Shown piece after piece: positions 18,261 to 21,472 of a DNA stretch of 21,472 nt (position 1 is its first letter; every line of letters begins with the position of its first letter). Below the pieces are notes generated by a model. It worked only from the letters and a program-made list of their open reading frames with translations, was not told the DNA's origin and searched no databases. This DNA comes from Salisapilia sapeloensis (Eukaryota > Oomycota > Peronosporomycetes > Peronosporales > Salisapiliaceae), in contig JAADVB010000281.1 of the NCBI GenBank assembly GCA_023334545.1, forward strand, positions 1 to 21,472, written 5' to 3'. The translations under genes were made by a program, and so were the position numbers.

Positions 18261-19667
18261 ATGGTGTCTTTGCATACCATCATATATGCCTGCTTGGCGA
18301 TACTATCGACATGGCCTGTCCAAGGTGCCAGTATTCATGTAAAGATTCATGAGAGTCCTCACAAGGCGAAGGAGTCCGTGGAGTCTAAGCACCTCTACCA
18401 CATCAAAGGAGACAAGAGGGACATAGGAAATCTCTTGGCAAAGAAGACGAACGGTGTAGATGTATGGAATGTACAGGCACAAGACGATATGGCGGTGGTA
18501 GATGTCCACGCGACGAAGAAAGATGCAGAGAACCTTGTCCACTCTGTGCCAAGCCATGCCCACCACCATGCAAAGGGATATTCTCATGGACGTAAACATA
18601 AGCATGTGAAGCTATGGGAGGATGAAATGGATGAGGAAGAAGAGATCGCTCGAGACAGGAGAGAGGTAAAGGCATGTCTTGATGACCACGGAGAAGACTT
18701 TGTGGACGAGGTGCAGACCGAGGACTATAACTACACCGCCTCGTCCTACTTTGAATGTTTCCGTCCTTATGACCAGACCTATCATTTCTTCGATACGCTC
18801 GCAGAAGCGAATCCAGACCTCATGACAAAAGAGCCGAACATTTCCACGACATACGAAGGCAGGCCGATCCATGCCTATCGAATCAGCATTTCGACCGAAA
18901 AGAAGAAGTCTCTTTACATCCAAGCGCTAATTCATCCTCGCGAGTGGCAAGCAGGTGCATCTACGGCATTTGCAACTGCTTCACTAGTAATGAACTGGAA
19001 GCATGGGGAACAAGACGCTGTCAAGGCACTAGAGGAGTTTGACTGGTACATCGTTCCGATCGTCAATGTCGACGGATACATTTACTCGTGGGAAAAGGAT
19101 CGACTATGGCGTACGAACAGAGACATGGAAGGCACGTTAAATTCCGGAGAGCATGTCGGTGTGGATCTGAATCGGAATTTCGGCCCGGATGAATTTTATG
19201 AGGAGAATATTAAGCATGCCGACGATGAGACGTACCCTGGTGAGCATCCTCTGAGCGAACCTTCCTCTGAAGGCATTATGGAATACCTTCGAGATGTACA
19301 TGAGCTCAGTGGAGTGATTGATATGCATAGCTTTGGTGGAGAAGTACTTCGTCCTTTTAGTGATCAAAGTGACGGGATGGACAAAGCGCATGAATCGAAA
19401 TTAAAGCATCTAGGAGATGCTGTTGCTAACGTCATGGGTTATGAGAGCAAGACAGGTGCAGACCTTTATCTTGCTTATGGGTGCTTTGACGATGGCGTAT
19501 CACATGAGTTTAACTTGACCGTTCCAGCGGTGACATTCGAGGTAGAAGGAGACTTTTTCACTGCGAAACAAAGCACGATCCGAGATGTCGGTGGAAACGT
19601 GTATCAAGGTTGGTTGCAGTTTGCAAAAGAAGCTTTGGACTATAAGAAGTTCATCGATAGCTTGTAG
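18261..19667 (+). CDS. Secreted M14 zinc carboxypeptidase precursor (carboxypeptidase A/B type)
   Basis: Intronless, 468 residues. A hydrophobic N-terminal segment ending near TWPVQGAS (18-24) looks like a signal peptide. Residues 45-95 resemble an M14 propeptide (VDVWNVQAQDDMAVVDVHAT). A His-rich then acidic linker follows (98-135, HAHHHAKGYSHGRKHKHVK, DEEEE). The catalytic domain spans about 165-460. Zinc ligands are H225 and E228 (HPREW) and H356 (DMHSFGG). Substrate-binding residues are the WRTNRD Arg, N304-R305 (DLNRNF) and Y403, with general base E427 (TFEVEG). The position equivalent to residue 255 of pancreatic carboxypeptidases is D410 (YGCFDDG versus GGSDDW in carboxypeptidase B), which suggests a preference for C-terminal Lys/Arg. 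Product: a secreted exopeptidase, probably for nutrition or host-protein trimming. An initiator-like element supports the start. Confidence 0.92.
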   Translation: MVSLHTIIYACLAILSTWPVQGASIHVKIHESPHKAKESVESKHLYHIKGDKRDIGNLLAKKTNGVDVWNVQAQDDMAVVDVHATKKDAENLVHSVPSHAHHHAKGYSHGRKHKHVKLWEDEMDEEEEIARDRREVKACLDDHGEDFVDEVQTEDYNYTASSYFECFRPYDQTYHFFDTLAEANPDLMTKEPNISTTYEGRPIHAYRISISTEKKKSLYIQALIHPREWQAGASTAFATASLVMNWKHGEQDAVKALEEFDWYIVPIVNVDGYIYSWEKDRLWRTNRDMEGTLNSGEHVGVDLNRNFGPDEFYEENIKHADDETYPGEHPLSEPSSEGIMEYLRDVHELSGVIDMHSFGGEVLRPFSDQSDGMDKAHESKLKHLGDAVANVMGYESKTGADLYLAYGCFDDGVSHEFNLTVPAVTFEVEGDFFTAKQSTIRDVGGNVYQGWLQFAKEALDYKKFIDSL

Positions 19668-19821
19668 CACTTTAACAAGTTGACGTCCAGAGAAGACTTC
19701 ACTTTGTCGATAGGTTTCAAGATGGATAAGAGCGACATAAATATAGATGATTTCAACAATATTGGAGCAACAAATGAGTTCTTGAAATTTACCATTTTGC
19801 CGACTAATTCCAAGCAGCAAG

Positions 19822-21011
19822 ATGATGCGAGCGAAAATCATTTGCTCTAGTCCTGATGAATGGATTGATGAGCTTCCAGAAAGTCTACGTCATGAGTTTT
19901 CGATGGAAGAGTTGGAGCAAATGAAGCAACAGGTTGGATTCTAGTACGGCGATAAAGTGAATGACGTGACCGAAGTGATATGAGTTAGTTTCTGGACTTC
20001 GATACGAGTGGCGATGGAAGCATTGCGCCGGACGAGCTATTTGTTTTGATGAAGTCGATGGGTGTGGAGATTACTATAGACGAGGTATCTATGGTTATGA
20101 CGGAAGATGAGGCTATCCATATCATGTAAGCTCTGAGTAGATCCAGGAGCTTATTGATAGAGTGGACGACAATTACTCGGGCGAGTTGGAATATCCAGAA
20201 TTTGTTCGAGTAAGGAGGCATATACGAATAGCAGAGTCTGCTACTGAAATTTCGATAGCTTATAAGTGAGTTTCGACGTGGAAGTGGTGATAAGCTAGCC
20301 TACTTTATCCAGCATTCCAAGCTTGTGCTTTCCATTCGAATGGAACTGAAGGATTTAAATGAGCACCCGACTGCATACTGTTCAGTGGAAGGAGTCAAAG
20401 GTACGAAACGTGTACTACGATAGAAGGAAATGACGAAAATATACATATACTGTGTATAGAAAACGCTTGGGAATGGAACGGAAGGATCAATGGTCCTGTC
20501 GGAAGTCCGTATGAAGAAAAAACATATCGATTTCAGCTTCGGTAAGCCAAGTCGAAAGGCGATATAATTGTACCTCTGTCCTGTGTTGAAACTTTCATTA
20601 CAGCTTCTCGGAAGGATATCCGTACGAAGCGCCGGCTTTGACTTGGTTCACTCCGATCTATCACCCTAATTTCATTCCGGTAGGAAGCTTTTCTGTTTGA
20701 GTGATACCAATTTCCAGCATACTAAATTCTTGCTCAAATAGCTGTTAAACGGAAAGATGCAGATATACGGTCTACTTGGCAATTGGGAGTCTCACTGGCG
20801 TGCGAGGAATCTTTTGGATGCACTGGAAGCCCTTCTTAGTGAACCAAATGAAAATGCGATTGAAAAGTTCATACAGGAAACCGATCGTATGCGGCAATAT
20901 CAACCTCCTAACAGCTTATCCTTACTCAGCCGAGCATCTACAATGGAATGCATAGCTCTTTACCGCTCTCATCGAGATAAGTATATAAGTGTCGCGCAAA
21001 GCTTTGGCTAA
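19822..21011 (+). CDS. EF-hand / UEV fusion (catalytically dead E2-like protein)
   Basis: Seven exons: 19822-19932, 19989-20084, 20141-20209, 20259-20400, 20460-20541, 20604-20679, 20742-21011; 281 residues, frame kept through six introns of 49-62 nt. EF-hand 1 has a canonical loop D42-x-S44-x-D46-G-x-I49-x-x-x-E53 after a typical helix (EELEQMKQQFLDF). EF-hand 2 has loop D78-x-N80-x-S82-G-x-L-x-x-x-E89. From about residue 105 it is a UBC fold: RMELKDLNEHP helix, GRINGPVGSPYEEKTYRFQL, EGYPYEAPALTWFTPIYHPN and the C-terminal NWESHWRARNLLDALEALLS. The HPN motif is present (187-189), but the expected catalytic Cys in G-x-I-C is Q199 (GKMQIYGLL), so it should act as an ubiquitin-E2 variant, not a conjugating enzyme. 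The start is the first ATG after an in-frame stop at 19783; the next codon is also ATG. The calcium link is inferred. Confidence 0.82.
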
Positions 21012-21472
21012 CACGACTGCTATCCAAAAGACCAACAATAATACAGTAACATACTGAGCCGCACTGCGTTTCGTCTACACACGATGAAGCGTTATCATTC
21101 AGACCTGTATTCGCGTTTTAGCAGTCATGTAAGAACTGTCGCTGCATACTGTGTGTCTTCGTCGTTACTAGAGCTATGGACTATGGACTATCAATGATCT
21201 CGAGACCGTGACTGCACACGCATGGCAATCTCGGACAGCGATCGAAGCTTCCACTACTCGATGTACCTTGAAAAGTCGTAGACATACTTCGATCTTTTTA
21301 AAGATGACGGAACGACTTGTAGACACTATAGACCAGTCCACTAGACACTTTTGAGCATTCTCTACTCATAGGTGCCAAAATTGGGAGTTTGAAAGACAAA
21401 AGTTTGGTCGTCGACTCGAGCTCGCTACCTTGGGTTTTGCGCTCGAGGATGTTGTGTTGGCGGCTTGGCTCT
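21012..21472. other. Window-end region; possible 3' end of a minus-strand gene
   Basis: From 21012 to about 21300 nothing coding is seen. From 21472 leftwards two minus-strand frames stay open: one, rich in Ser and Lys and ending in RRPNFCLSNSQFWHL, stops at 21366; the other runs to about 21299. A plus-strand frame is also open to the edge. Base composition rises here, as in the neighbouring coding exons, so a gene probably crosses the edge, most likely on the minus strand, but I cannot choose the frame or name it. Confidence 0.25.

Noticed and set aside
18261-18700. RXLR or CHXC host-targeting effector motif after the carboxypeptidase signal peptide
   Set aside because: No RXLR-EER or CHXC motif is present at the usual distance; the acidic EEEE run alone is not sufficient.
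20085-20130. Reading through the second EF-hand/UEV intron as coding
   Set aside because: The stretch stays open, but it ends in a stop unless a 16-base intron is allowed; removing 20085-20140 joins the two EF-hands cleanly.

Overview
This looks like a stretch of oomycete (water mould) nuclear genome. Genes lie tens to a few hundred bases apart on both strands. The introns I could place are 47-76 bases long with GT..AG ends, and nearly all end in TAG. Sequences resembling the oomycete initiator (consensus GCTCATTYYNCAWTTT) sit just upstream of three start codons. A CCDC40 gene implies a species with motile flagellate zoospores. An Albugo-like organism with a compact genome would fit, but the genus is an inference. 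I see no transposons, rRNA, tRNA, CRISPR or RXLR-type effector.

Layout, left to right. A 94-residue coiled-coil ORF (+) precedes an intronless CCDC40 (+), the axonemal 96-nm ruler protein. Converging on it is a minus-strand gene that splices into a degenerate small-subunit RFC-like AAA+ module fused to a CCCH zinc finger and a coiled coil. Its 5' part, and possible further exons to about 6540, are unresolved. Next come a mitochondrial-type beta carbonic anhydrase (+, 2 exons) with an EF-hand-like tail, and TDP1 (+, 8 exons). An IQ-motif coiled-coil protein (-) and SHQ1 (-, 2 exons) follow. SHQ1 is divergent from a PB1 / LIR / UBA-CUE protein (+) that resembles a minimal p62/NBR1-type autophagy receptor. 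After a gene-poor 1.1 kb comes a kinesin-14 (-, 3 exons) whose N-terminus carries a CEP164-type WW module. Then a secreted M14 carboxypeptidase (+) and an EF-hand/UEV fusion (+, 7 exons).

The genes are mostly unrelated housekeeping functions: DNA repair and replication (TDP1, RFC-like), H/ACA snoRNP assembly (SHQ1), proteostasis (PB1-UBA, UEV) and CO2/bicarbonate chemistry. A loose cilium/microtubule theme links CCDC40, the WW-kinesin and possibly the IQ protein. The most unusual content is four multidomain architectures (RFC-CCCH, WW-kinesin-14, EF-hand-UEV, carbonic anhydrase-EF-hand) and the compact PB1-LIR-UBA protein. All exon coordinates come from reading splice sites and protein similarity by eye, without transcript data.
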